Shown here: positions 23,888 to 37,800 of the stretch, piece by piece | How the letters are laid out: every line of letters starts with the position of its first letter | Numbering within the stretch: position 1 is the first letter of the stretch | Assembly (NCBI GenBank): GCA_013398015.1 | Contig: VZRR01011618.1 | Span: 1,288,021-1,352,020, forward strand | Reading direction: 5' to 3' | Source: Oreocharis arfaki | Lineage: Eukaryota; Chordata; Aves; Passeriformes; Paramythiidae | Length of the DNA: 64,000 nt | Program-made: the position numbers and the translations under genes | Notes under the pieces: model-generated | Seen by the model: only the letters and a program-made list of their open reading frames with translations | The model's database searches: none | What the model was told of the DNA's origin: nothing

Positions 23888-25589
23888 ATGAAAAATGTCA
23901 CATCTTGCAGCATCCCAGCTCTTGATTTTTGTCTGGTTTTTAGCACTTTGGAATTTGATGCCGTCATATTATCAAAGGGAAAAATGTCTCAAATTAGAGC
24001 CTGCTTTAAACAGATGCTTTGCAGTCTCAGATCAGTACAATTTGTAGACATAACTCAGAGAAATTGAAATGTTGAAGGCAGCTACACTCACCAAATTGCT
24101 GGAATCCACCTAAACTGCTGAATTTTTACTCCAGATTCCCATTATCCTGTAAGGAGATATTTTCCTTCTGAGGCATTCCCCTCGATTTGCTTTTATCCTT
24201 GGGACTCTGGTGTCTTCTGTGCTGAATAGCACCACTCTCCCCTTGTCTTTGAGTCTCTTAGGCATCACTGTTCCCAGTTGTGTGACGGTGTTGCGTTTCA
24301 TGCATTGCTCTGTGTGGACAGAAAGCCTTAATTATGGTACGTTAAATGAAACAATATGTAGAGCGTGGGCTAAACTCTGGGATATTTTTAGTCTTTATTG
24401 GCCTTGTCATGGCCCTTGCTGTATTTCTCTGGGAAACATTTGCTGAGTAGCATCATTTAGCTTGTCCCACCTAACTCCAGGCTCTTGGAAAGCCAGTTTC
24501 CTGCCAGGCTTGAGACTTCTGGGATGTCTGTTTTCCCAGTGGGAATGTGCCCATTTTGGCTTTTAAGACCTCATGCCTTATTAATGTTTTGATGAGTGTT
24601 TGGGGTGGAAAGGCAATCTCAGAATTAAGTGTTGTATTTGGGGGGAGTAAACCCCCAAGGTCATGAGTTTAAACTGTGGCCCGGTTATGTGCAGCCAGCA
24701 TCTGTATCCTCAAGTTTCTTTTGCAGAGCAATTGGATTGCTGGGTCACTGCTGTTGATGGTTCGTGATGCACAGATATTCTCCTGAAAGGGGACAAGGAG
24801 CATTCCTGTTACTGGCAAATGAAAATGCTATAGTTGGGTGGAGGACAGGGAGCCAAATCAATGCCTCCATGGGGAAGCAGTCGCCTTTGTGCCACGGTGG
24901 CTGACTGGGCTGGTCTGTCAGCTCGGTGATGGGCAGCGCTGAGCTCTGCATGCAAGGCTGTACTGGGAGAAAGCCATGTCCTGGCTGGGGGTGTGGGACA
25001 GAGTCTGTCATGAGGGGATGTCAGGAGATTTGGAAGAGGGATGTTGCAAGCCCAGGGTGGGATTACAGAGGACATTGAAGAACTGGGGTTACGGGGTGAC
25101 TGAGCAGGAAAGCCAACCTGACCTGGATCCTATGGCAGCATTCGCATTGCTGCTTCTGAAACAGCTTGTGTGAAATGCTGGGGTACAAAATGAGGGTGGA
25201 TGACCCTGGGGCCAGAGACGTGGCCCCACTGTCTGCTCAGCCCTGTCTGTCAGGGCCCCTGTTTCATGGCAGAATAGGCAGAAGGGCAGATAAGCCTGTG
25301 CTGCCTCCAGTTCTGTGCAAAACCCCCCCTTTAGCTCAAACCTGAGACTGATGGCTGTGCACCGAGATCTCTGGCTCTAAGCTGTTGTGCTTAAATGCAG
25401 ACACATGTTCTGCTCTGCCCGTTGCTTCAAGCAATGGAAACCTCTACCAAATGGTCTGAGGCAGACGTCTGGGGACGGTGATGTCTTAAACTGCTGTAAC
25501 ATGATTTGCTAGGGCTCGTCTCTTTTTTGAACCTACAGTATTTTCACCTTTGCAATCTCCTCTTTCTTACCCTGAGCATTAAAATCTTC

Positions 25590-25620
25590 TCTTTTTTTTT
25601 TCTTTTTTTTTTCTTTTTGT
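25590..25620. repeat. Poly-T tract
   Basis: Two long T runs with single C breaks form a T-rich tract of about 30 bp. It could be a polypyrimidine microsatellite or the antisense trace of an old poly-A tail. No retroposed gene sequence is recognisable to its left, so I treat it as simple sequence. Confidence 0.8.
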
Positions 25621-28600
25621 AATGAGAATTGTGTATAACAACATGGCTCCAGGAACTGCAGCTTTATGAAGAAGAGAAAGTTATGAGAGATCATATAAAA
25701 TCGTGCTCTATTATATTACATAAAAATTAAATAATACCATACTTCAGAGACAGAGAAGCACTTTTATTAGCTGAGAAAACACACATGAAATTTGAGTTTT
25801 ACATGCAACAGCACACAAAGTGGGTAGCAAGACTGGGAGCAGAACTGACTTCTTCCCTGTCTTAACACAGAGAGGGGAAAAAGAGAGCAGCTGAAGATCC
25901 TGAACGTGGGATTTTTCCTCTGCTAGGCAAAGAATTACAGTAAGAATTAGAGCAATTTATTTTCTGCAGTCATTATGCTTGCTTAGCAAAAGACTACCTT
26001 TATATGTTCTAGCTTAAAACTAATTGTCCAGTTTTAAAATTGCTAGGAATCCGAGGAGTGAATTTAAGACAGAGTTTTTTGAAGAAAACACTGCTAGTCC
26101 CAAATTGAACCAAGACTTAGATTAATCACAGCCTTCTGTGCAATAGAAGGCATTTGAGAATCCATCTAGTTCATGGGAAAGTGATCTTGGAAGAGCAAGA
26201 AATAAATGCTGTGACCTTTTGACTCTGCTAGCCCTGGAGCTGTGGTAAGTTTGCAGTCAGGCACTTGGTTCCAGACAGGAATTTTCATTGCTGCAGTGAA
26301 GTAAATCACCATGAGGAGGAGGCCTCTTTGGCCTTGTCTGCATGGAGATATTTTCAGAGCTCTAATTCTCTGTGGGTGCCCCCTCCAGCAGTGACAATGT
26401 AAATGGGAGCTGAATGGTAGACCAGGAAGCCTGAAATGCTGGCATCTTAAACCACCCTAGTTAAGGCAATACTAGAAATGCCAGCCTTATCTTTACTGTG
26501 GTCTGCAGTGGTGGTTTTGGCTAAATCCCATCAGTATGGATTGGACTTACCCCCAGGGCAGATTTAGTGAGGGAACAAAAGATGCTGTAGTGCCTTGAGA
26601 TAGCATCATCTTGATGTGGCACATGTAGGACACTTTCAGTTTGCCATTCCTATGCACATCTCTTTAGCAGTTCAAAGAAGATGAATTAATGATGGGAAAT
26701 AAAGTAACTTTTGGAAAGATCAATGGTTTTCATGATTATTAATTCAATGATCTATAGAAACAAATGGTTTGTCAACCTTATGTTCAGGAAGGTAATTTCT
26801 CTGTAATTAATTTGGCTGATTTTTGTTTGTTTGTTTTGCTTCTATAGCCAGGCAGAGCTGTGTCTTCCTCAGCCTCAGTTCACATTTCAGCCTTTCCTGG
26901 AGCTCTGTCCTCTCCAGAGATTGTGTTCATGAAATTTGTAAGAACTTACTTATCCCGGAAGCCTCCACTCTTCTCTGCTCTGGATTAAAGCTGGTCCATG
27001 AGTTCCCAAGTTAGTAGGAAGAAGAGAAAGTCATACTGCACGTTTGGTCTCATTTCCTTAGGAACCAGGAACAGCACTCATTTTTGCGTAACTATAGAAA
27101 CCAGTGCTTTAAAGAAATGACCAGCCAGTGCAAGATTTGGGAGAAAATTGAGCATTGACAATGATGGTTTCTCCTGATGGGTCATCATGGACAAGGGAAT
27201 AAAAGGCCTGATTACCACTGAGACTGCTTGGGGAGACAGTCCAACCAGGCTGGATGTTGTTTTGTTCTGCTTGATTGCCACCTTCTCCGTGAGAGCTCAG
27301 CATGGCACACCTGGGTTGTCAGTTGAGGAGAGTAAGAGGAGTTTGTGCTCTGTGCGGTCATTACCAGGTTATCCAAGGAGAATATGAGGAATACAGCTTT
27401 TCTCAGCGTTGTAGCTCCTGTTGGGGAACTTTCTGTACCAACAGGCTCTGTCAGTTACTCACTGATACAGCTCCATGAACAGGCATCTGTAGCGAATGCT
27501 CTCTGTCTTCGTGCACTGTGTGGGCTCTGTCCCTACCCTCAGTACAAGACTAGGCATGTCAAACATGCTGAGATCCATTAAAATGTGTCCTTTTCCTCTA
27601 ACATTGGCAAAACCGGTGCTCTTACAAGGAGTCTCTCATCACTGTCATGCCTAAAAGTCTATTATGGAACAGTTCCTAGAACTCAGCTTTGCTGTTTAAT
27701 GTACCTGAAACCAGCTACCACAGCCTTTGCTGTTGGCTGTAGAAACCTATTCTCCTTCCTCAGCATATGTGCTCAATCTGAACCTGTGAAATGCTGGAGA
27801 AACAACAGCTATAAACTCACTTCTCTGAAATACTTCCTTTTCCTCTTTTCATCCTCTCCCATCTGCTCTTTTCCTGCGCTTCTGTTCTTTTGGTGATGAT
27901 AAAGACCCCCCATATTCATTCTGTGGATTTTCTCCCCCTCAGGCAGCTGGTGAGAAGTACAAATGGCATTTGATGTAAATCAGAGTAAGATTCTACTGGG
28001 TTCCCTCTGCCTGGCTCTCCATGCTCTAGGCATTAGTATAATGAAGGACAAGGCAATGATTGTTCCTTAATTTACATTCTTTAGGGCAGATGCCTTTGAC
28101 CTGTATGGGATGGGAAAAGACTGGTCAGTATGGCAATGTGTGAATGTCTAAGTCTGGACTGAGGCTGATTTTTCATGTATTTAGGCAAAGACAGGAAAGT
28201 ACCCCCTGCCTTCCTTCTGCAGATCATCCTCACCTGCCATACCCTCCCTTGTAGCCTCTTTGTGAGCAGTGATTCATGGGCTCACCAAGAACATGGCAGC
28301 TGCAGATGATCCTGGTTCCAGGAATGGTGACAACAACTGCAGTGCTGTTCCACCACCAGCTGAGAGACACTCCTGTAACTGGCCAGAGCAATTGCTCAAT
28401 GAAAGGAGAGATCCTTTGGCTGAGAGCTGTGCCAGGAATTTTATTGTACTCTGCACAAAAAAAGCCAAACTCGAAGAGCTAGGTTGGCCTGACCTGTCCC
28501 TGTGCACAGGGGAGTAGAGTCTAGTCCCCCGCTGTGTTGTCCACAATATTTCCTCCTACACTGACTCACTTCACCATGACAGAGTGAAGGGAAGCAACGA

Positions 28601-30692
28601 GCTTGGTTCTGCCCTTTGTTTTCCCTGTAGGGTGGCTGCGCACAGCCTGATGTTTAATGTTTCTTGCAGTGAAGTGGATACATCTTTTCTCTGGCACGAC
28701 TGAGGGAACTGGAACTGCCTGTGCCACAGTTTGTTCCCTGGATTCTGCTCACTGGGAAAGCTGGTGCCAGCCTTTATCAGAGCACATGACGTCTTACAAT
28801 CAAGATCACTATTAGGATTTTTTTCAAAGTCAAAAATGGCCCTCCAATGATGTAAAAGTTTTCATCCTTGATCCTGCTGTGATGGGTGCATTGTAGTTCT
28901 TCTGCTCACCCAGCACATCTTCCTTTTCATTGACAAAGGTCTGCCAATTCATTAATTTAACATGTTTTCTGTCTTTTAAAACTCCTTAAATTTCCATCAC
29001 TGGGAAAACATTTAATTGCCTTAAGCCTGCAACATGAGTTTGAGTCTGGTTTTTTGAGGCTTTGAGGCCAGACAACTTTATTAGCAACAGTGGCTTGCTT
29101 TGCAGATAAATCCTCTTTTTCAGAGAACATCTTTCCTAAAGAGTTTCACAGCTGATTATGGACACAAATAACTCATCAGGAAAAGTTAGTGATACTCAAT
29201 GCTTGGCAAGCCCTGAGTTATTATCCAGTTAATGCTGTGGCAGTGTGCATTTCCAGCTGTGTTGCAGTGGCACGCAGACCTCAGCAGCTGTTGCAGAGCT
29301 CATCAAATGGCTGTTGAGCATCATCCCTGATTTGTCATAAACCTAAAGGTTTCTCTGGGGAATGAATGTTATCGCCTGCCACAGCCTGGCTACGCTACAG
29401 TGATGCTCCGGCACTGTCGTTATCACACATACACTGCTTGTTTGAATTCCTTCCCTCTCCCCTTTGCTTTCATTATTTTTCTTGTTTGTTGGGATAGTTG
29501 GGATCAGATTATTCATAGCCTTATGCCTGTAACTGACTTGTCTGAAAATGCAGTCTGGTGTATGCTTATGGCTACCTGGCTTCATGTCTTCCTCACCAGC
29601 TGAGTTTATATTTTAAACAACATTTAGATGCCTAATAAAGAGGCACAGAACATTTTGTGGACTGCTCAGGTACATTGTCCTTACAAAGAAGAATGGAGTT
29701 TTAGGTGTAAGTTATGGTATGGACAAAAGCTATGTTTTATGTAGGATTTTAATGTTTGCACTTATTCTGATAGGGTCAGAAACATCAGAAACACAGAAAA
29801 TTTCGAAACTGGAAAGGAAATTCTGACAGGCAGGAGGGAGGAAGCTTTGTATGGGGTTCACAGAAATGCTTTGTTTTAAGAAATATTTGTCTTCGGATGC
29901 ATAATACAGAACATGCGGAAGCAAAACCTTAGATCGGAATGTTTTATGCTTCTCAAAGCTTTTCTGTGTCTGATTTTCACCTTTTCATAACTTTCCCAGT
30001 TTTCTTCCTTTTTTCGCCTTTCAGGCACAATTTTAGCAGAACTGATATGATACCACAAATTGTTTTGGCTCAAGGAAAAAAGTTTCCAAAGATTTTCTGA
30101 CCACTTCAGCCTTGCTGCTGCTGGAAACCCTATTTCAGTACTAATGTGCTCCCTAGAGACTTGAAAAATCCATCCTATTGTTTGCTGCAAAAGGTGTCTT
30201 GTAGATGCAAGAGATCACAGTTAAGTTTCTGATCCTGGTGGCCAGATTGCTTAAATTCTCTGTGTTTCACAAATTTTGTGATGTTATGTGGACAACAATA
30301 AAGTTGTTTTTCTTTTTGGCTTCTATGATTGTCTCTGCAGGGTCTGAATTATTGCAGTGCCAAGTTTCAGAGCCCAGCTTTTTAACTCAACCAGCACCCC
30401 CTCAGTCTTTTAGTTTGGAAACACCTTGTTCAAGTCTCTGCTAAGTGGCCCTTATGTTTGTATGGAAACCTTATCAAAAGAGATGGAAGTCACTCCTGGC
30501 CAAATCCCTTGGTCTCTGAGAAACACCTAGACAACAGTATTTTTCCTCAAGTTGCACTGTAATTGCAAGAAATTTGCAGTGGTCACTTCCAGGGACACCC
30601 AAGTACTAGTGACAGGTGAAAGTATTGGTGTGTTTTCACAGAGAATTGTTAATTTTGTGACTGTACTTCTTGCAAAACGTGCCACATCACCA

Positions 30693-30732
30693 TGATTGGG
30701 CTGTGAGTGTCCCTGTGACTGCTCTATAAATA
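30693..30732 (+). promoter_or_regulatory. TATA box with upstream inverted CCAAT box
   Basis: TATAAATA at 30,725-30,732 is a full consensus TATA box flanked by GC-richer bases (CTC before, GCC after), and ATTGG, the reverse of a CCAAT box, lies about 30 bp upstream. No first exon, CpG enrichment or long frame follows. The pair could mark a weak or alternative promoter, but such combinations arise by chance in AT-leaning DNA. Confidence 0.15.
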
Positions 30733-33700
30733 GCCTGGATGGACAGAGACCAAACAGAGCACTTAGGCAGTAAGGACTTTCCTGTTTGGCCTGCTGGGTT
30801 TGTGCAGGTTGTCATTGTCACTGTCACAAACAGGCTGCAAAAAATATTTTCAGCTGCTAGAGATAAAATGGGCAGAGCTGGAGACTTTGTGTTGGCTTGA
30901 AACGTTGAGATGCTTTCAGGCCAGAAATGTTCTTTCTGCTGCCAGCCTCCTAAAGACTTCTTTGGCCTGAAGGCTCATGTGTTACAGCTTATATATTAGT
31001 GCAATAAAAGATATACACGATCTGCCTTGTCTTGCTATCAGTCCATCTCCTAAAAAATGTTGCTGCAGCTAATGGTGGCTCATATTTGATATCCATCCAG
31101 GATATTTTAAGGCTGCAAAACCATCCAGCAGGATAGGTGTCTGTCTCAGTGCTGTCCTCTGCCTGTTGTTATGTATGTTTGTATTAATGACGAGATATCC
31201 TGCAGCGTTAGTTGATTTAAATATTGAAAACAAATGTTCTCCTATTTCTCTGCCTTGGGGCTAGGAGTGATTATTCCAGCCTCTTCAGTGTACAGGAATC
31301 TGCATCTGTTGAGGTCTCTATTCTGCTGTGAGCCCAACATATGAACTCAGTTTGCAAATTCATGTGAGAAAAGCTAAAATTGGCCCCTAGTTCTGCAGGT
31401 ATGTATACCAGTACTATCCCATGGCCTAAATACCACTTTGCTTTAGAAATGCAGGTTTTTTAGACTTGGCCACTTGGGTCAACATCCTTCTGTCTCTTTA
31501 TTGTTTATATCTTGATGTTTCAGTATCACCAGGATACATTATTATGACCCTGGGATGCAAACAGTCCACTGCTGATGGTTTTTTTTTAGTAACTTGGCAA
31601 CGTTATCTGAAGCAAAGCAGACTCTTGAAATTGGGACGTACTGCAATTCACAGGGACAATGAAAAGTATTTGTGGTACAGAATATTTTGCGCATTTGAAA
31701 TCTCTGTTGTATCAATCTTAATCAGAAAAGAGTGCCTGGAGCAAAAAAAAAATTGCTGTTTAATGTTTCTGATAAAAGTAGCATTTGCAAAAAAATACAT
31801 TTAGAAATGGTATAAGAGTTTCACACAGTAGCCTTAACAATGTTGATAGTGTTGTTTATAAATACGTGGCTAGGGAAATATAAAATTGTAGATCATTGAC
31901 TTGCTAAGCTATAATATCATTTTCTGAGCTATTTAGGTGTGTCGACTGAATGAATGTTTAGAATCCGTGCAGCACATGCAGTAAAAATTTGCATTAAAAC
32001 CATATTGATTTCAGGTTCAGGGGAAGCATTTCAAGGCAGAATAGATGAGCTGCTGGATTTATCTGTATTCTAAGTTGTGAGAATGCAGAATTTGCCCAAG
32101 GGACCCCTTCTAGTCCTAATGTGAGCTGGTGCAAGGCAGTGGGAGACATCGCATACGAGATGTATGGAAAGACTGCAAGCTGTAGCTCTTGGGTTTGGTT
32201 CCGGGCCTCTCCTGTACATCCCAACAAGGCATTCTGTGATGGATTCCATCAAATGGCCTCATTTCTAGCCCTTGACACAAGGGAAAGCTGCTTCCACAAC
32301 TACATTCAGAGAGGTAGAAGTGGATTTTCCTCTTCAGTCTGCTCGTGACATGACCTAGTGCTGAGTCACCAGCACTTTTTGGCGGCTGCATGCTGGTTTT
32401 GGCATTTGGGGGCTGCAGAGTTGGGATACCAGCAGCAGCAGAAAGCACAGCCCTTGCAGAGCAGTGGGTCAAGGGAGAGCCTACATCCCTAGTGAGCGGG
32501 CAGTGAAGAAAGCTGGCGGAAAACAAGAAAGCAATGGGGCATGTTGCTTTTTGTTGCAGAGGAATAACAGGAGTTTCACAAAACTGATGCTCATATGGTG
32601 ATGTGCTATTTGTGATGAACTGCCTCAATTTGTCAAGATAATTTTGAACATTTTGTTTCTTCAAGCCAATGTCAAGAACTTTTTGTGTCCTCAATCTGGA
32701 GCTCATTAAGTGTATGACGCATGGAAAACTCTGCCTCTTAATAATGTAATACTGGGGAAAACAAACTCTTAACCCCATTTTCTGTTGGGCACAGACAGAA
32801 AATTTTTTGTGTTCCAAATTCAATCTATTTCATATATGTGCACTCAGACATTTGTACATATGTCTCACTGTGTCTGAGTGTGGATTTGAAAGTTGCTTTA
32901 TGCAGAAATCTCACCTGGTCATCGAGAACAAAATATGTAAGCACAGAGCTCTGTCCACCTGAGATGGCCTGAGATGGAAACACCCTGTTACTGCCAGCGT
33001 TACAGACGGGTTTTTCTCTGGAGGGAGATATTGAAGGATGCAGTGCATTTAGGAGTTTGTTGTTGCCTTGCTTCAAAGTGAGGAGAGAATCAATAATTTG
33101 TTAGTCTGTGAGCTGACGTCTTGTCTGAGTGCCAGCTCTGGTGTCCTCCAGGATAAGCTGCCAAAGTGTCTGAGGGGAGCAAAGAGGGATGTAAATTCCA
33201 CAAGTCATTTTCCTGAAACTCTAATGTGGGAAACCTTTAGAAGCCTCTCAGTAAGGACAAAATCCTTCCAAGCTTAATGCTTGTTTGAGCGAAATTCCTT
33301 CTGAGGTCAGTAGACCTAATCCTGAAGTCTTACCACTTGTTTACCTTGATGGGATTTGAGTGTGTGTGTGGGCAACAGAGGGTCTCAGGACAGAGTGTGC
33401 TGGAAATGCTTTCCTGGGAGGCTGGAAGAAGCCTGCCAGGCTCTGCAGAAATGTCTGCCTTTGTGAAAGGAAGGCTTGCTTCAGTAAAAATCACCTTGGT
33501 TTCCCACTTTCTCAGCAGTGGTAGAAAGAGCAGGTGAGGATCCTTCTTTTCTCTGGAGGCTCTTTGGTGCCTGTGGGTGGCCCAGCCCCATCTCTCAGAG
33601 ATGGTGCATCTCACGATTCCGTGTGTGTGCTTCTAAAGTGCTTTGCAACTCAGACTTTCTTTTGCATCCTAGATGAAAAAGCCCTCCAGGTTGGCAACCC

Positions 33701-34679
33701 TCTCATATCTTCTCAATTGTAACACAATCCATCAAAGTGATAAGTAGTGTCAAATACGGAAGCAGATGAGAACTGAGACGTTGGTTTCTCTTATCCTTAA
33801 GCTGGGAAACAACCTCTGGATTTGCTGTGGCTCTGGGGAAAGAACCTTGCACGGGGCTTTGGAGCAGCTCCTGGCTCTGCTTGCCCCATGTGCTGTCATA
33901 GTGAAACCTCATAAAAGGCAGTTTGTCCCTGCATTGCAAATCTTGGCATGCCAACAGTGCCCTCAGCAGAGATTTCTCCTGCCTGTCTCTTTTCCTCCTG
34001 TCTTTCTCCTTGCAAATTGAAATCTATCTCCTTTATAATGGACTGAGCATTTATTAGCCAAAGATCATGCCTCTTTATTAACCTTTCAGTAAGGCTACAT
34101 CAGCTGAGTGAGACACCGTTCAGCAGGGCATATGGTATCATAAAAGTCACTTCTGGTGTCACACAGCTGTGTACAATTTTGTTTGGTTTGAGGCTTTTTG
34201 CTTTTTAGTAAAGAGATGGAAAATGTTCTTTTCTTCTTTTCTGCTTTCTAGTGAGCGACTTATAAACAGTCTGTGTGAAATTGGCTCTGGAAAATATGAT
34301 CAGAAAAATATATAGGCTGTTGCATTTTTTTAAAGAATCCTAGGTCATGGTACAGGGGAGATTCTGTGATAAAGTTTCATTAAAAGTAAGGAAGGAACGC
34401 TAAAAGCTCTGCTGCTGATCCAGGGAAAGTAGAACTTCATCCAGCCAAGTAACATTGGGCCATCTCGTACTTTATTCCCTGCTGCTTATCTAAAGCCCAT
34501 TTCTTACATTCAGTAGATTTCTACTTCTGGCAGTTTATAACTCCATGAGTTTAAGAGCCTTTGACTAATTAAGAGCAGAGAGATTTTCGCCATGCTGCCA
34601 TAGGCCCACTGGAAGAATAATTTTCAAGTGTTTTGCTCTTTGGGGGCATATGAGGCCAAAATTACAAATGTCTGTGTAG

Positions 34680-34800
34680 CTATACATATACAAATACATA
34701 TACATCTCTACTTACACACATACATATATATACAGACATATACATACATACACACATACATTTTTATACAAACATATATATTTATATAGACACATAAATG
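34680..34800. repeat. Imperfect TA/CA/CATA microsatellite
   Basis: About 120 bp consist mostly of alternating purine-pyrimidine dinucleotides (ATAC, ACAT, TATA, CACA units) with interruptions. It is a decayed microsatellite. It carries no frames of interest. Confidence 0.85.
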
Positions 34801-37800
34801 TGCTCAGATTATATCTATGTCCATATCCATATTTGTTAAAAAAAATAAACCAAAGCCTTAGGAGTGAACACCTTCGGAGGGCAGAATGTAGGTACTGTTA
34901 GCAGTCTTCTAGGTGGGTCTCTGGTTGGGTTATAAGTTATTTGCAAATTAATCACGGAAGAATTTTAAGAAGTTTGATCCTACTGGTGAAGAAGCATGTG
35001 TGATTGTGTGAGTGCATGTGCACACATGCAGATAACAACTGTGAGGAATGTCTGTGCTTAAACTGATCAGACAAGTTTTATTGCTTCTGTCCATTGATGC
35101 TGTTTTGAAATATGGCAGGCTGAGCCTATTAAGGTAGCTCAGAAATGTCTTTCCAAAATAGCTTTTGGTTCCTGCACTCATTTACATCCTTGAATCACCT
35201 CAAAATCTTCTCCTCTCAGTATTTGCTGCTCTCATTCACTCAGATGCATTGAAAAACAGATTGTTACCCAGCAGTTTTCTGTAACAAAGGAAGGAGTTTG
35301 GTCCAGAGAAGGACATACAGGAGAGGATCACAAGTGAGGAAATGACTCTGTCAAATTGCACATGAACAGTGAGAAGGTAGAATGCATATGAAAAACAGCC
35401 GAGTTAAAAGAATGTGTAAGGCAATTTAGTTGAAACTCACAACTGCATTAACCTTACTGGTGTTGTATAGTGTGTGACTCCACAATAAATCCTGTACAGC
35501 ACAGCTCAAGATTTAGGAAAACATAAGAGTTCTTAAGTTCATTCCTGTTTTACAGCGTGATCCAGTGCCTCTCACATCACTGTGAACCTCATTGGCAGCT
35601 CTCGAAAGGCTTGGGCAGCACTGAGACCCAATGGTTTTTAATTCCATGTGTAGATGTTTGTGGTGCCACAAGGCAGGTGTCTGGTCTGAACCAGCAAATC
35701 TGTCCTGAGATGGGTGATGCAAAATGAAAGCGTCAGGAAAATAAGTATTTGTTTATGGAAGTTACCGAAACACTGCTCATCTTAGTGAAGGTTGAAGAAC
35801 AGCTTTGTTGGGGTAAGAGAATTTACGGATGTGTCATTATGCTGTTGCTAAGATCACACCTGTAGCATCATGCACCAAGATCATGCTCTTAACTTCAGAA
35901 ACCAGACTCCAAAGAAAGACTGCAACATTAAAGGAGATACAGGAGCAGGAATAAATTTAGCCAGTTTCATCTAGAGAAATGCTTAATGGCAGGATGATCA
36001 TCTTGAGGGTCATTTAATACCAGGAAAAGGAAATGATACATAACACAAGTAGTAACACAAAAAACAGTGAATTCAATTTAATAAAGGGCAAATTCAAATT
36101 GGAAATGAGGCTAAACTTTCAGATGGTTAGGGGCAGGCAGAAAGGGAAATCGTTTGCTTAATGAGGTAGTTATGACAAACTAGGTAGAAATACTCTGTTT
36201 TCCGAAATCATTTGAGTGTGGAGTTCAGTCTTTCCTGCCTGATACAGTGGGTTCAACGGCAGAGTCCAGTGGTGTTTTGTCAGCCTTGTCCATCATGACC
36301 ATTGGTTGCCTTAATAATCCGTGTTTGAATCAAAGCGCTACAGTTGCATTGGTGCGTGTTGAGAATCCTTCTTGATTCTCTAACACTGAAGAAAGAAATT
36401 GGATATTTTGTATCTTCACAATATGAACCAAAAAGTCAGGCATGCTGTGCTTGCACAGGTGAGATTTATGTGAGATCACATGGGGATTTACAGCCTCAGG
36501 ACTTTTGTGCCTGGTCAGAACTGTGTTACAGAAAGGCTGGAGGAGACTCTTCATTGGGTTGTGGAGGGCTTGGGTGCTTCACTCTTCACTGTGTTGAGAA
36601 AACAGCTGGACACCTCAGAGGTACCTGTTGAAAATCCTACTCCTGTATTCTGCTCCTGCTGTTTCCTTGAAGCAGAGCTGACCCCATGGCTCTTGTAATG
36701 CAATGGGTGATATTGATTCCCCCCCACCACCTGCAGGACTTGCTGCTCCAAATGGGCTCTTGTTCTCCTGCCTGCTTACAGCACTTTTTAGGAGTGTCTG
36801 AAACCAGCCTTGGATCCGTGTTGACAGGAAGGCTTTATGAAGAAGAGACTACAAATGCATACTGCCAGAACCTCACATCTGAGTAAAGGTGAACCAAATG
36901 TGTTTCCAGTGCAAATTTACTGGCATTGGTGAACAGTGCAAGAACTGGTGCTGATATTTAACTCAGTGATTCTGATATACTGAAGACATGTCGTTAACAA
37001 AACTATTTATCTCTTTGTAGCACAGATATACAGTTGATAGTTCTTGCTTTGTTTTAAATACATTGATAGGCACAAAATACCTAGTTGGTGAGGTTGCATA
37101 GGGATCCCAGCTAACAGTTAATGATTGCCAGCTGATGAGTTTTGCAATGTCTGAAAATGAAATGGTAACACTCAGTGCATGGAGTTGGCTCATATTGTCC
37201 AAAACAGCTGATGATTACTGTGTTTAAGTAACAGAATTCTCATAAGGATTTGAGCTGCTCAAAATTTAATGCAATTTTCCCAGGACCTTGATAATCATCA
37301 GGAAATAAATGTAAAACTGTGATCTCATGTCATTTGGAAAATTAATGGAATAATCTGATGGGCAGAGCTTGCTAGGGATCTAACTGTACACTGGAAAATA
37401 AGTCTTTAGGCATTGGTCTCTGTCAACAGCAATGGAAGTGGAGAAGACAGTAGATTTTATTCTGTAATTATCTGAAATGAAAATGGGAGGTGTCCTAAAG
37501 AGAAATAGAGTAGTGTTGCTTTTAGCAAGAAAAATATGTCAGCCTAAATACTAGCACTGGTTGTTACATGCTACTATGGATGTGTGTGTTGGAGAGCTCG
37601 CTGGAAGATTAATTTATTCCTGTTAAAACACTGCTTTATAGAAATCTTCTTTGAGCTTTGAGATTTTCATTGGAGAAGCAGAAAATTAGCAGTTTCCAAC
37701 TACCAGAAAATTTCAGATGGAAACCTGGTTGCTGGTCAAGTTTCTTTCCCCGGTGCAAGCACATAAACACTTGTAGGAAAACGTCTGTACTGGTGTGGAC

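Noticed and set aside
33337..33537. Frame ending at a GCAG|GTGAGG donor as an exon
   Set aside because: No acceptor with a pyrimidine tract lies upstream at a fitting distance.
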